Shown in pieces: positions 24,492 through 32,545 of a stretch of 33,237 bases of DNA. A model generated the notes under the pieces. It did not search any database. It was not told the DNA's origin and saw only the letters and a list, made by a program, of their open reading frames with translations. The stretch lies in contig CAMSTW010000040.1 in assembly GCA_947063855.1 (NCBI GenBank), forward strand, positions 1 through 33,237, in the 5' to 3' direction. The position numbers and the translations under genes were made by a program. The stretch is from an uncultured Dorea sp. (lineage in GTDB: Bacteria > Bacillota > Clostridia > Lachnospirales > Lachnospiraceae). Each line of letters begins with the position of its first letter. Position 1 is the stretch's first letter.

Positions 24492-27125
24492 ATGATTGAA
24501 GAGTTGAACAAGGACGTCCTTATGAAAGGATTGTCCGACGAACAGGCGGCACGAAGTAAAGAGGAATTCGGCACGAACGAGCTTGCCAGGAAGGAGCAGG
24601 AATCCCTCTGGTCCATGTTTATCGGAGCCTTTGATGATATCTGGATCAAGGTATTGTGCGCGGCGCTTGTGCTTAAGATCGCGCTGGCGGTGCTGGGTGT
24701 GATGATTCCGGCTCTTGGCGGAGAGAATGATGTGATCGAGATTGTAAGTATTATTCTTGCGATCGGCCTGGCCACAGGTTTCAGCACATTGTCCGAATAC
24801 AGGAATACATCGAGAAGCGAGGCGCTGCAGGAAGAGTATAACAAGACCTACGCCAAGGTCATCAGAGGCGGGGCGCTTATCAAGGTACTCACAAGCGAGA
24901 TTGTGAAGGGCGATACCGTGTTGATTCAGTCCGGCGATAAGGTTCCGGTGGACGGTATCCTCTTCGAGGGAAATGTGAAAGTCTCCCAGGCGGCGCTTAA
25001 CGGCGAGTCAAGAGACGAGACCAAGACGGCGGCAAAGACCATGGAAGAGGCGGAATCGACGGATTATGCTTCGGACAGTAAAGTCTTCATGGGGTCGGTA
25101 GTCACAAGCGGAGAGGCGTATATGGTAGCGACTGTGATCGGCGACGCGTCCGAGCTTGGCAAGATCAACAAGGCCCTGACAGACGAGAATGAAGAGGATG
25201 AGAGGAAAGATACCTCCAGCCTCAAGCTTGAGGTTGTGGCGGCAGGGATTGGCAAGCTGGGTGTCTCAGCGGCGGCAATCGCAGGCGTTCTCCAGGTAGT
25301 GCTCACCATCATGCGGACAGACCAGGCCGTGACGCCTGTATTCGTCGTACTGCTGGCGGCAGAAGCGGTGATGCTGATGGCATCCATCGTCATCATGGCG
25401 GTTCCGGAAGGGCTTCCGATGATGAACAGCCTGGTTCAGTCCATGAACACGGAGTCCATGTATAAGAAGAATATCCTTGTCAGCCATAAGGCGGCGTTTT
25501 CGGATTCTGCGTATATGAACCTCTTGTTCAGTGACAAGACGGGAACGATCACAGAAGGAAATCTTTCTCTGGTAGAGTTCATCCGGGGAGACGGGCAGGT
25601 AGCGGATAGGCTGTCTGATCCGGATTTCCTTGAGGCAATCACGCTCAATAACCTGGCGAAGATCTCCGAGGGCAAGGCAATCGGAAGCAATAACATGGAC
25701 CGGGCGCTTCTGACCTATGCGATTGCGAACGGCGGTACGGACGCCGCGGACAGTTCCAGGGTCAAGGAGATCAGCGGCTTTGATTCAGAGAAGAAGTGTG
25801 CGACAGTCATGCTTCATGACGGAACGGTCTACTGGAAGGGCGCGACAGAGAATATCATTGGGGAGATTACACACTACGCCGCAGAAGACGGCGGGGTCAG
25901 AGAATTTACCCTTGCCGAGCGGAGCAAGGTGGAAGAGCAGATGATTGCCGAGGCAAAGAGGACCATGAAGCTCCTTGCGGTAGCGAAGTTCACGGAAGAT
26001 AAGAAGATATTGCTGGCCATCCTCTGCTTAAGAGATAATGTAAGAGCAGACGCGGTAGAGACTGTGGGCGTACTGAACCGCGCGGGAATCCAGGTGGTGA
26101 TGGTAACCGGCGACGCGGAGGAGACGGCGGTCGCAATCGCGAAGGAAGCGGGGATTCTTAAGGACGAGAGCAAGGATGTAGTCCTTACCCATGACGAACT
26201 GGAGCAGATGTCGGACGACGAGCTTAAGAAGAAGCTTCCTGATCTTCGCGTTGTGAGCCGTGCGAAGCCTCTGGATAAGAGACGGCTGGTCACGGTTGCC
26301 CAGCAGATGGATAATGTCTGTGGTATGACGGGCGACGGCGTCAACGACGCTCCGGCGCTTAAGCAGGCGGATATCGGGTTTGCCATGGGAGACGGAACCG
26401 CAGTCGCCCAGGAGGCGGGGGATGTGGTCATTCTTAACAACAGTCTGACCTCCATCAAGGACTGTGTCCTGAACAGCCGTACCATGGCGAAATCCGTCGG
26501 GAAGTTCCTGATCTTCCAGCTGACCGTCAATATCAGTACCCTGCTGATGAATATCATCGCCCCGATCCTTGGATGGACCGAGCCGTTCTCTATCGTACAG
26601 ATCTTGTGGATCAACCTGATCATGGATACCCTTGCGGCAATGGCGTTCGGAGGAGAACCGATCCTGCAGCGTTACATGGATGACAAGCCGGCGAAGAGGA
26701 CCGATAACATCCTGACCGGATTTATCAAGTCGGCCATCGGAGTCAGCTCCGTCTTCATCACTCTTGGCTCTATCCTGATCCTTGAGGATATCGGCGGGAT
26801 CACCGAGCTTGTGATGCCGGCCTCCTGTACGGATCCGGAGTTATACGAGAAGACCTTTATGTTCGCGTTCTTCATCTATGCGATCATCTTCAACAGTCTG
26901 AATACCAGATCAGACAGGTTCAATCTGTTTGAGCATATCGGTGAGAATAAGCGGTTCCTGGTTGTAATGGGCTCCATCTTCGTGCTCCAGACGGTGATCA
27001 TCCAGATCGGCGGAGAGGTGTTCAGTACGACCATGCTCAGTATGCGGGCGTTGTTAGTTGCGATGGCGCTGGGATTCCTTGTTATTCCGGTTGATTTGGT
27101 CCGGAAAGCGGTTGTCAGGAAATGA
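24492..27125 (+). CDS. P-type Ca2+-translocating ATPase (P2-type)
   Basis: An 877-residue membrane pump. ATG 24492 is used because AGGAG lies 7 nt upstream; an in-frame GTG at 24486 is too close. Motifs in order: A-domain LNGES (N170-S173, canonical TGES), M4 PEGLP typical of Ca2+ pumps, phosphorylation site D348 in SDKTGT, KGA in the nucleotide domain, TGDGVNDAPALK hinge, and M6 NLIMDTLAAMAFGGEP as in PMCA-like pumps. It is predicted to export Ca2+ (or Mn2+) using ATP. TerD proteins bind Ca2+, and B. subtilis has the membrane protein TerC at the comparable operon position, so this pump may supply the metal-transport function of the module. It overlaps the HAD gene by 4 nt. Confidence 0.93.
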   Translation: MIEELNKDVLMKGLSDEQAARSKEEFGTNELARKEQESLWSMFIGAFDDIWIKVLCAALVLKIALAVLGVMIPALGGENDVIEIVSIILAIGLATGFSTLSEYRNTSRSEALQEEYNKTYAKVIRGGALIKVLTSEIVKGDTVLIQSGDKVPVDGILFEGNVKVSQAALNGESRDETKTAAKTMEEAESTDYASDSKVFMGSVVTSGEAYMVATVIGDASELGKINKALTDENEEDERKDTSSLKLEVVAAGIGKLGVSAAAIAGVLQVVLTIMRTDQAVTPVFVVLLAAEAVMLMASIVIMAVPEGLPMMNSLVQSMNTESMYKKNILVSHKAAFSDSAYMNLLFSDKTGTITEGNLSLVEFIRGDGQVADRLSDPDFLEAITLNNLAKISEGKAIGSNNMDRALLTYAIANGGTDAADSSRVKEISGFDSEKKCATVMLHDGTVYWKGATENIIGEITHYAAEDGGVREFTLAERSKVEEQMIAEAKRTMKLLAVAKFTEDKKILLAILCLRDNVRADAVETVGVLNRAGIQVVMVTGDAEETAVAIAKEAGILKDESKDVVLTHDELEQMSDDELKKKLPDLRVVSRAKPLDKRRLVTVAQQMDNVCGMTGDGVNDAPALKQADIGFAMGDGTAVAQEAGDVVILNNSLTSIKDCVLNSRTMAKSVGKFLIFQLTVNISTLLMNIIAPILGWTEPFSIVQILWINLIMDTLAAMAFGGEPILQRYMDDKPAKRTDNILTGFIKSAIGVSSVFITLGSILILEDIGGITELVMPASCTDPELYEKTFMFAFFIYAIIFNSLNTRSDRFNLFEHIGENKRFLVVMGSIFVLQTVIIQIGGEVFSTTMLSMRALLVAMALGFLVIPVDLVRKAVVRK

Positions 27126-28111
27126 TGCGGGTGGTTCATCTGGATCTTGATAATACCCTGATTTATTCATATAAGCATATTTTGCCGGACAGCACAGGCT
27201 GTCCGGCTGTCTGTGCGGCAGGCGCGGCAGGCGGGACTGGCGGCGGTATCTGTAACGGTGCGGGAGATGCGATGGGAGTCTTAGACAGAAGTATGAATCG
27301 CAGAGGGGAAGACCGGCTGTGTCTGAAATGGCAGAGTGGGGATATATCTCATACTTCCGGCGTAGGAAGCGAAAAAGAGGAATGCAGGCGATTCTATATC
27401 TGTCAGGATAAGTTTGATTGTACATGGATGAATGCCGAGACATATAAGGGAAGGAACATTTCCTATATGACGGAGAAGACACAGATATTGCTTGGACATC
27501 TCAGGAAGAAGTGCCTGATCGTGCCGACTACCACCAGAACCATAGAGCAGTATAACCGGATTCATATAGGCGCAGGACCATTCGAATATGCATTGGTGTG
27601 CAACGGCGGTATCCTTCTGGTCAATGGAGAGAGCGACCACGCCTGGTATGCGCAGTCAAGGGAACTGGCTGCGGACAGCGAAAGGGAGCTGCAGCGCGCG
27701 TATGAATTGCTTAAGAAGGAGCCTCTTCGGAAATTTGAATTACGTTTCATTGAGGAACTGTTCGTATTCACAAAATGCAATGATCCGGATACCGTCATAT
27801 CCAGGCTGAACATGGAACTGGATGCGAAGAAGGTGGATGTGCTGAGTAACAAAGAGAAGGTCTATGTGGTGCCGAAAAAACTTGACAAAGGTATGGCCGT
27901 TGGGAGATTCCGTGCGTATATCGGCGCGGATGAAGTAATCGCCGCCGGTGACAGCAGGTTTGACGCGCCCATGGTTAAGGCCGCCGATACCGGCGTCGTC
28001 CCGGCCGGGTTCTGCAGAAAATATCAGGCAGAAGGTAACCTGAAAGAAATGAAGGGGGAACGTATCTTTTCGGAAGAAATGCTTACGTGGATAGATGGGC
28101 ATATAAGGTAG
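27122..28111 (+). CDS. HAD-superfamily phosphatase of the Ter module
   Basis: A 329-residue HAD hydrolase (Cof/sucrose-phosphatase-like). Motif I is VHLDLDNTLI (D8 nucleophile, D10), motif II-like VPTTTRT, Lys in KKLDKGMAVGRF, and motif IV AAGDSRFDAPMV. The ATG overlaps the ATPase stop codon (ATGA), so translation is coupled. HAD phosphatases are regular members of Ter islands, where they are proposed to dephosphorylate the PRTase/lyase product. Residues ~24-95 form an unusual Gly/Ala/Cys-rich insertion (CPAVCAAGAAGGTGGG...) between motif I and the rest of the fold; motif spacing in ordinary members leaves little room for it. Last gene of the main island. Confidence 0.85.
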   Translation: MMRVVHLDLDNTLIYSYKHILPDSTGCPAVCAAGAAGGTGGGICNGAGDAMGVLDRSMNRRGEDRLCLKWQSGDISHTSGVGSEKEECRRFYICQDKFDCTWMNAETYKGRNISYMTEKTQILLGHLRKKCLIVPTTTRTIEQYNRIHIGAGPFEYALVCNGGILLVNGESDHAWYAQSRELAADSERELQRAYELLKKEPLRKFELRFIEELFVFTKCNDPDTVISRLNMELDAKKVDVLSNKEKVYVVPKKLDKGMAVGRFRAYIGADEVIAAGDSRFDAPMVKAADTGVVPAGFCRKYQAEGNLKEMKGERIFSEEMLTWIDGHIR

Positions 28112-28146
28112 AACCGTTTCCTGTATACAGGCAGTTTGGAATGTCT

Positions 28147-28213
28147 CTTATGGATACAAATCAATCCATAAGGCTGCTCTCGCCGCTTCTTGAATATTAA
28201 CTGTGGCGAGAGC
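28147..28213. terminator. Two adjacent perfect 9-bp hairpins between convergent genes
   Basis: CTTATGGAT (28147-28155) pairs with ATCCATAAG (28164-28172) around 8 nt. Only 3 nt later GCTCTCGCC (28176-28184) pairs with GGCGAGAGC (28205-28213) around 20 nt. The region lies between the HAD gene and the convergent hypothetical gene, so a bidirectional transcription end is likely, although neither stem is followed by a strong T tract. A small structured RNA or mobile-element end is an alternative. Confidence 0.5.
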
Positions 28214-28274
28214 AAGAATCATTCCTTGGTGCCGATGGTATTTTTCATAAAACTCTTGTTATTTTAATCCTAAT

Positions 28275-28928
28275 TCAATCTGCTTCATATATGGAAACAG
28301 ATCTGTCACGCCTCGTGTCAATTTGATGATTATATGCCTCTACGACTTCATCATATTCTGGTATTTGCCCATCTAATGACCGATTTACAGGTTCCGCTTT
28401 AATATTTATGTTTGATATTGGGCCCGATACTAATAACGATCCATCCAGCTGTGCATATGCAAAGAAAATGTATGAACTTCCTACTGCCGGAAGTTCATCT
28501 CCCTCATAGAGGAAACATTCTGTCCTGTCCTTTGTAAAACCGCCTGCTTTTTGTAATGGAATATCTTCCCCGGTTACCAAATTGCCTTTTATATTTTGAG
28601 AGATATTTACTGTATAATTCGTATACGGAGTGGATACTTCCCGTGTCCCTCCATCCTCCGTTTCCACTGTAACGGTATGCTTATAGACAACATCATCTTC
28701 ACTTACCACAGTTCCAATAAATACATAATCTGCGTCACCCACTACTTCCTCCAGATTGTTATAATTAATTCCAAAAGAAGCTTTAAAAAAAGAAATCGAG
28801 GGTTTGTTAATACTTGCTTGATTTACTTTTTTATTATTGAAATATGGTAAGGAAACACCTATTAAAAAAAGAATTCCAGCAAAAAGAATAACTTTGATTT
28901 TTAATTGTAATTTCAATGCTTGATCCAT
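28275..28928 (-). CDS. Hypothetical membrane-anchored protein
   Basis: A 217-residue protein with a short positively charged N-terminus and one hydrophobic segment at residues ~11-29 (VILFAGILFLIGVSLPYF), then an external domain (VVGDADYVFIGTVVSEDDVVY, TPYTNYTVNISQNIKGNLV, SYIFFAYAQLDGSLLVSGP). It resembles a family of uncharacterised single-pass Firmicute proteins; I know no function. Base composition is clearly AT-richer than its neighbours, suggesting acquisition. The start overlaps the broken end of the M56 peptidase remnant, and the ribosome binding site (GAGG, 3 nt away) is poorly spaced, so expression is uncertain. Confidence 0.7.
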   Translation of the reverse strand: MDQALKLQLKIKVILFAGILFLIGVSLPYFNNKKVNQASINKPSISFFKASFGINYNNLEEVVGDADYVFIGTVVSEDDVVYKHTVTVETEDGGTREVSTPYTNYTVNISQNIKGNLVTGEDIPLQKAGGFTKDRTECFLYEGDELPAVGSSYIFFAYAQLDGSLLVSGPISNINIKAEPVNRSLDGQIPEYDEVVEAYNHQIDTRRDRSVSIYEAD

Positions 28929-29326
28929 TTCCTCAGATACTTATGTAACCTCCACACGAGCGGATTAAAGAAATAAACCGCTGTCAGCGCCGATGCAATC
29001 CTTCTCCACAGAATATCCTTATGCTTATAATGTACCAGTTCATGGATGAATATTACCTCCAGTTCTGTCTCTCAATATCCCGCTCACAGGGAAAGTATGC
29101 CCGAAACATCCGTCCGGCCCGGCGTGCCGTCTGCAGCTGGCGGTATAAGACATAACACACGCCCGCCGCCCACACTGTCAAAAGGATATTTCATTAACAG
29201 ATAAAGGATATTCACGAACCCGGTCTTCTCAAGCCACTGTCCCAGCAGATACCAGAATACGAATACAATACTCCCTGTCAGGGAAGTCAGCAGCAGGCAG
29301 AATACTACCTTAATCGCCCAGATCAT
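28913..29326 (-). pseudogene. BlaR1/M56-family membrane metalloprotease remnant
   Basis: Three frames hold consecutive pieces of one gene. First, MIWAIKVVFCLLLTSLTGSI...LLMKYPF from 29326 (transmembrane part). Second, after a shift near 29170-29185, VCYVLYRQLQTARRAGRMFRAYFPCERD. Third, after a deletion near 29070, ELEVIFIHELVHYKHKDIL with the HEXXH zinc motif (29030-29044), FFNPLVWRLHKYLRKW and a stop at 28913. The sensor and C-terminal parts expected after HEXXH are missing. It starts overlapping the 3' end of blaI by 17 nt, the normal blaI-blaR1 arrangement. The repressor is therefore orphaned from its antirepressor protease. Confidence 0.8.
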
Positions 29327-29705
29327 CCAATATCCTCCTGATTGCCCGTATCTCTTCCTTGCTTATCTTCTCACAACTGCACAGCGCCGTGACCATCTTT
29401 GCCGCATCCCCATGAAACCAGAAATCCATCTGCTCCCTGAGAAGCTTCTGCATATATTCTTCCTCACTCTTTGTGGCATGGACATAAGCATACCTTCCCA
29501 CTCTGTATTGTCTGGCAAATCCTTTCGCCGTGAGGTTCAGGATAAATGTCACGATCGTCGTGCGCTTATAGTCCTTCCCATATCTGGTTCTGAGAGTCTC
29601 CGAAAGCTCGGGAATCGAGATATCTTCCCCTTTGTCCCAGATGGCCTTCATGATGATGGCCTCGCAAGTGCTTAACGGCCGGTCTTCATCATAGATTTCT
29701 TCCAT
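29310..29705 (-). CDS. blaI: BlaI/MecI/CopY-family repressor
   Basis: A 131-residue winged-helix repressor: LSTCEAIIMKAIWDKGEDISIPELSETL, then YKRTTIVTFILNLTAKGFARQYRVGRYAYVH (recognition helix and wing), and a C-terminal dimerisation half (EYMQKLLREQMDFWFHGDAAKMVTALC...). ATG 29705 is preferred because AAGGAGG is 7 nt upstream; the ATG at 29711 is only one base from it. BlaI proteins repress until cleaved through the cognate BlaR1/M56 protease, but here that gene is destroyed. It has its own promoter with a dyad in the spacer, so autoregulation is likely. The target beyond its own operon is unknown; no beta-lactamase is in the window. Confidence 0.92.
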   Translation of the reverse strand: MEEIYDEDRPLSTCEAIIMKAIWDKGEDISIPELSETLRTRYGKDYKRTTIVTFILNLTAKGFARQYRVGRYAYVHATKSEEEYMQKLLREQMDFWFHGDAAKMVTALCSCEKISKEEIRAIRRILDDLGD

Positions 29706-29736
29706 AATCATACCTCCTTGTATTTCTTATGTTTTT

Positions 29737-29765
29737 ATATTACTATATTTATAGATGTTTTGCAA
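29737..29765 (-). promoter_or_regulatory. blaI promoter with palindromic operator
   Basis: On the minus strand TTGCAA (29765-29760), 17 nt and TAATAT (29742-29737). The spacer contains the dyad CTATA-N2-TATAG (29743-29754), well placed for a BlaI-type repressor to block polymerase. A larger inverted repeat, TTTTGCAAC (29758-29766) with GTTGCAAAA (29792-29800), brackets the -35 and upstream DNA. Confidence 0.6.
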
Positions 29766-29833
29766 CTACAATCTTCAATCATCCACAAATTGTTGCAAAA
29801 GCTAACATAAGGTCAGTCAACGCCGGGCAAACC

Positions 29834-30538
29834 TTAGTCAATCTTAAGCTGTATCCCGCCATGTCTCTCAGACGGCTGTACAATCACCGTCACAGGCATA
29901 CCGCCGTGCCACTCGAAAGAATAGGATTCGCCGGACGCCTGGCCGATGAAGGTCTTCCAGTTCACATCCGTCTTGATATGCGGGTCGCAGGGGCCGTTGC
30001 CCATCCAGCAGATCACAGCGTCCGGATCGACGGAGATCGTGTTATGGGTCATGACGTTGCTAAGAGCAATCGGATTCCCGTCGGTGAGTATGGCCACATA
30101 GGCGTCCCGTCCCTCGGCGGTAAGGGTAGATGTGGCAAGTCCTTTCTGGGAGAGGACGCCGGATCCGATAAAACGGACACTGTATTTGCAATCCTGGGTG
30201 AATGCAAGGATATTTTCCGATTCGACAGAGACCGTCTCCCCGGGCGCCAGTCTGTAGACCAGGACGTGCTGCGCGTTGCAGGCGTAATAGGTCTCGGAAT
30301 TGCCGTTCATCGTGACCTTCATAAGAGGGATATTCTCTCCGGTGACACGCCGTGCAATAGATCCCAGAAGAGCCTGGCCGAGACTGTTCTGCGGGCCAAG
30401 TAAGACCTTCTCGAAGCGGTAGTTCGTATTGCCGGGACAGTCCCCGGCTATGTAGGCGCCTGCCTTTGTGAACAGGACGTCATTTCCCGTACAGGTAACC
30501 TTCAGGGTTAATTCATTGATCGTCTCAAAAGTAAGCAT
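29834..30538 (-). CDS. AIM24-family protein
   Basis: A 234-residue all-beta protein matching the AIM24/TRAP-like beta-helix family (GPQNSLGQALLGSIARRVTGE, LAPGETVSVESENILAFTQDC, FIGSGVLSQKGLATSTLTAEG, NTISVDPDAVICWMG). It starts 18 nt after the TerD-type gene behind GGAGGA, so the two are cotranscribed. AIM24-like proteins frequently accompany TerD proteins in bacterial stress operons; a scaffold or nucleic-acid/ligand-binding role has been suggested but is not proven. There is no signal peptide or membrane segment. Confidence 0.85.
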   Translation of the reverse strand: MLTFETINELTLKVTCTGNDVLFTKAGAYIAGDCPGNTNYRFEKVLLGPQNSLGQALLGSIARRVTGENIPLMKVTMNGNSETYYACNAQHVLVYRLAPGETVSVESENILAFTQDCKYSVRFIGSGVLSQKGLATSTLTAEGRDAYVAILTDGNPIALSNVMTHNTISVDPDAVICWMGNGPCDPHIKTDVNWKTFIGQASGESYSFEWHGGMPVTVIVQPSERHGGIQLKID

Positions 30539-30556
30539 CTGTATCTTTCCTCCAAT

Positions 30557-31546
30557 TTAATTTGTCTGGACACCGTATAATTCGCACAGGCCCGCAAGGT
30601 CTCTGGCAACGCCGTTTCCGATGGCGTTGAATTTCCACGTATCGTTATGTAGATAGATCTCTCCCAGCATCATGGAAGTCACGTTCGCATAGTAGTCTGT
30701 CAGCAGGAAGCTTAAGATCTCCCTGCCGGAGTCCGGATCCAGCAGACGGATGTAGGCATCCTTAACCATGCTGAAATTCAGATGATAAGTGAATGCTTCG
30801 TTAATCGTAAGGACGAACACAATCTTGCGGATGTCAGGCTTAAGTCTTGTAAGATCGATCGCGGCAATCTCACGGTCCTGCGCGGAGCCATTGACATTCA
30901 GCGAGACACTGCCGTCGGGGCTTATGGTCTGTCCGTAGAATACAAACCAGTCGTCGCCGGGCACACGGCCCGAACGGTTAAGCAGGTAGGCGGATAAGTC
31001 AATATCACACCGGGAATCGGTGGTGTCCCATCCCATGGCGACGTTAAGCCGCTTAAGCTGTCCGGCTGTTCCGATGTTTGACTTCTGTCCCTTCTGTATC
31101 AGATTGCGAAGGTCGGGCATCCGGCGCGGGAGCGGATTGGCCGATACGGTATTGGAAACGGTTGTTCTGGTCATGGCCGGCTGCGCCGCCTGTCCGGCGC
31201 TGGCTTGTCTGGCAGACTGCCGGGGATCAGAAGTTACGCCGGGAGATACCCGGGAACCAGAACTATGAGTCGTCTGGGAACCGGGAGCCGGCCGCGAACC
31301 AGACTGCCATCTGGAATCGGAGCGCTGCCGGGAGCCGGCAGTATCTCCGGGATTGTCTGTCCGGCCGCCGCCGGTCATCTGTCCGGCTTCATACCCGTGC
31401 AAAGTACAGGGTGTCTGTCCGGCTGACCCGCGGTTGACAGAAGTCAGATCCTGACGGGTCAGGGCGCCCTGAATACGTGTATGGTTGATGGACAGAATGT
31501 TGTCCGAGCTAAGGCTTCCGGATGATTTCGTCGGAATAATGATCAT
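30557..31546 (-). CDS. TerD-family protein with long disordered N-terminal extension
   Basis: A 329-residue protein; ATG 31546 follows GGAGGTGAACCT, while an upstream ATG at 31588 has no ribosome binding site. Residues ~30-135 are low-complexity Gly/Ser/Arg/Gln (TGGGRTDNPGDTAGSRQRSDSR...). The C-terminal ~190 residues are a TerD domain (IQKGQKSNIGTAGQLKRLNVAMGWD, CDIDLSAYLL, MVKDAYIRLLDPDSGREI, WKFNAIGNG). The second acidic calcium loop (GDN...DDE in the canonical copies) is replaced by SVSLNVNGSAQDREI, so calcium binding is probably weakened. It heads a TerD-AIM24 pair on the minus strand, separate from the main island but about 2.5 kb away. Confidence 0.9.
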   Translation of the reverse strand: MIIIPTKSSGSLSSDNILSINHTRIQGALTRQDLTSVNRGSAGQTPCTLHGYEAGQMTGGGRTDNPGDTAGSRQRSDSRWQSGSRPAPGSQTTHSSGSRVSPGVTSDPRQSARQASAGQAAQPAMTRTTVSNTVSANPLPRRMPDLRNLIQKGQKSNIGTAGQLKRLNVAMGWDTTDSRCDIDLSAYLLNRSGRVPGDDWFVFYGQTISPDGSVSLNVNGSAQDREIAAIDLTRLKPDIRKIVFVLTINEAFTYHLNFSMVKDAYIRLLDPDSGREILSFLLTDYYANVTSMMLGEIYLHNDTWKFNAIGNGVARDLAGLCELYGVQTN

Positions 31547-31607
31547 AGGTTCACCTCCGGTAAATTTCTCATATACATTATACCGCATAAGAACAGAAAA
31601 TGATATC

Positions 31608-32267
31608 CTATTGCAGCAGGAACTCTATAAACCTTGCCGCCATCTCCGGGTTCTGGCAGTTGACCGGAACCGCTGCGTAGATCTCATCATAAGTAGTCAT
31701 ATCTTCTTTCTCAAGGAAGCTGCCTGTCTTAAGACAGATTCCGGTGTCCATGACAGAATCGCCGTACTGAGAGGCCTTCTCACCAAGGATATCCTTCATA
31801 TCCATAAATCCGTCATGGCTGTCATAGTCTTCATAGACACTTCTGGGACAGACCAGGACATCTATAGCCTCTGCGCCCATCAGGGTAGTCAGTGCGGTGG
31901 TGCTTGTCATGCCGCCCCCGTCGTCAGGGATGTTGGTACGCATCTGCAGAACGCCGTCCTTTTCGCTGATATCTGCATATTGGGCGAATGACTCCTCAAG
32001 CCATTCAGCTTTCAGATCATTTCCCCCGACTACGATTACGTTCAGAAGGACGGTGGTGTGCATTCCTCTGTACATAGATACTCCGATGCAGACAAGGAGG
32101 ATCAGGATGACTGCGCCGGCGAGTACTCCCTTATAGTACATCCACAGATATTCCAGCTTCTTGCCGGGCGTCATAGTCTTCCAGGTTTCCTTTACAATGT
32201 CTTCTTCTTTTGGTACAGGGGCGGTCTCCTCTTTGGCTGTGTCCTGTGCGGTATCTTCGATTCTCAT
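31608..32267 (-). CDS. Single-pass membrane protein of unknown function
   Basis: A 219-residue protein; ATG 32267 has AAGGAA upstream. An acidic/charged cytoplasmic N-terminus (~1-45) is followed by one membrane helix (~47-65, GVLAGAVILILLVCIGVSMY). The external domain has periplasmic-binding-protein-like features (VLLNVIVVGGNDLKAEWLEESFAQY, MGAEAIDVLVCPRSVYEDY, IYAAVPVNCQNPEMAARFIEFLL). Its fold may be a degenerate solute-binding domain tethered to the membrane. It lies 61 nt upstream of the TerD gene on the same strand and may share its transcript. It is divergent from yesL, with which similar proteins are often found in Lachnospiraceae genomes. The function is unknown. Confidence 0.75.
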   Translation of the reverse strand: MRIEDTAQDTAKEETAPVPKEEDIVKETWKTMTPGKKLEYLWMYYKGVLAGAVILILLVCIGVSMYRGMHTTVLLNVIVVGGNDLKAEWLEESFAQYADISEKDGVLQMRTNIPDDGGGMTSTTALTTLMGAEAIDVLVCPRSVYEDYDSHDGFMDMKDILGEKASQYGDSVMDTGICLKTGSFLEKEDMTTYDEIYAAVPVNCQNPEMAARFIEFLLQ

Positions 32268-32545
32268 CTGTATCGTTCCTTTCTTGTTACGGTTTACATT
32301 CATGCCGGCAGACTGTTTGCCTGGTTATTGTTTTTCTTCCCAAAATCCGTTATACTGTATATATCATAATCCCAGGAGTTTTTAAAGTACACGATCCATA
32401 AAAAATATTAAAATTTTATGATTCAGAGGATCGTTGACGGATCCCATCGTTAAAAAGAGGTTCATAATTTGAGGATGCGGGATGTACTCCGGAGATTTTA
32501 TGAGTTTATTTTTACACGAAAGTACGAAGAAAAGAAGGGATAGCT
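32268..32545. other. Divergent AT-rich intergenic region
   Basis: The 278-nt region between the membrane protein and yesL has no coding potential I can support. It is AT-rich with several A and T runs and a GGATC...GATCC dyad around 32428-32444 that includes a TTGACG. I could not identify a convincing -35/-10 pair for yesL. Confidence 0.5.
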
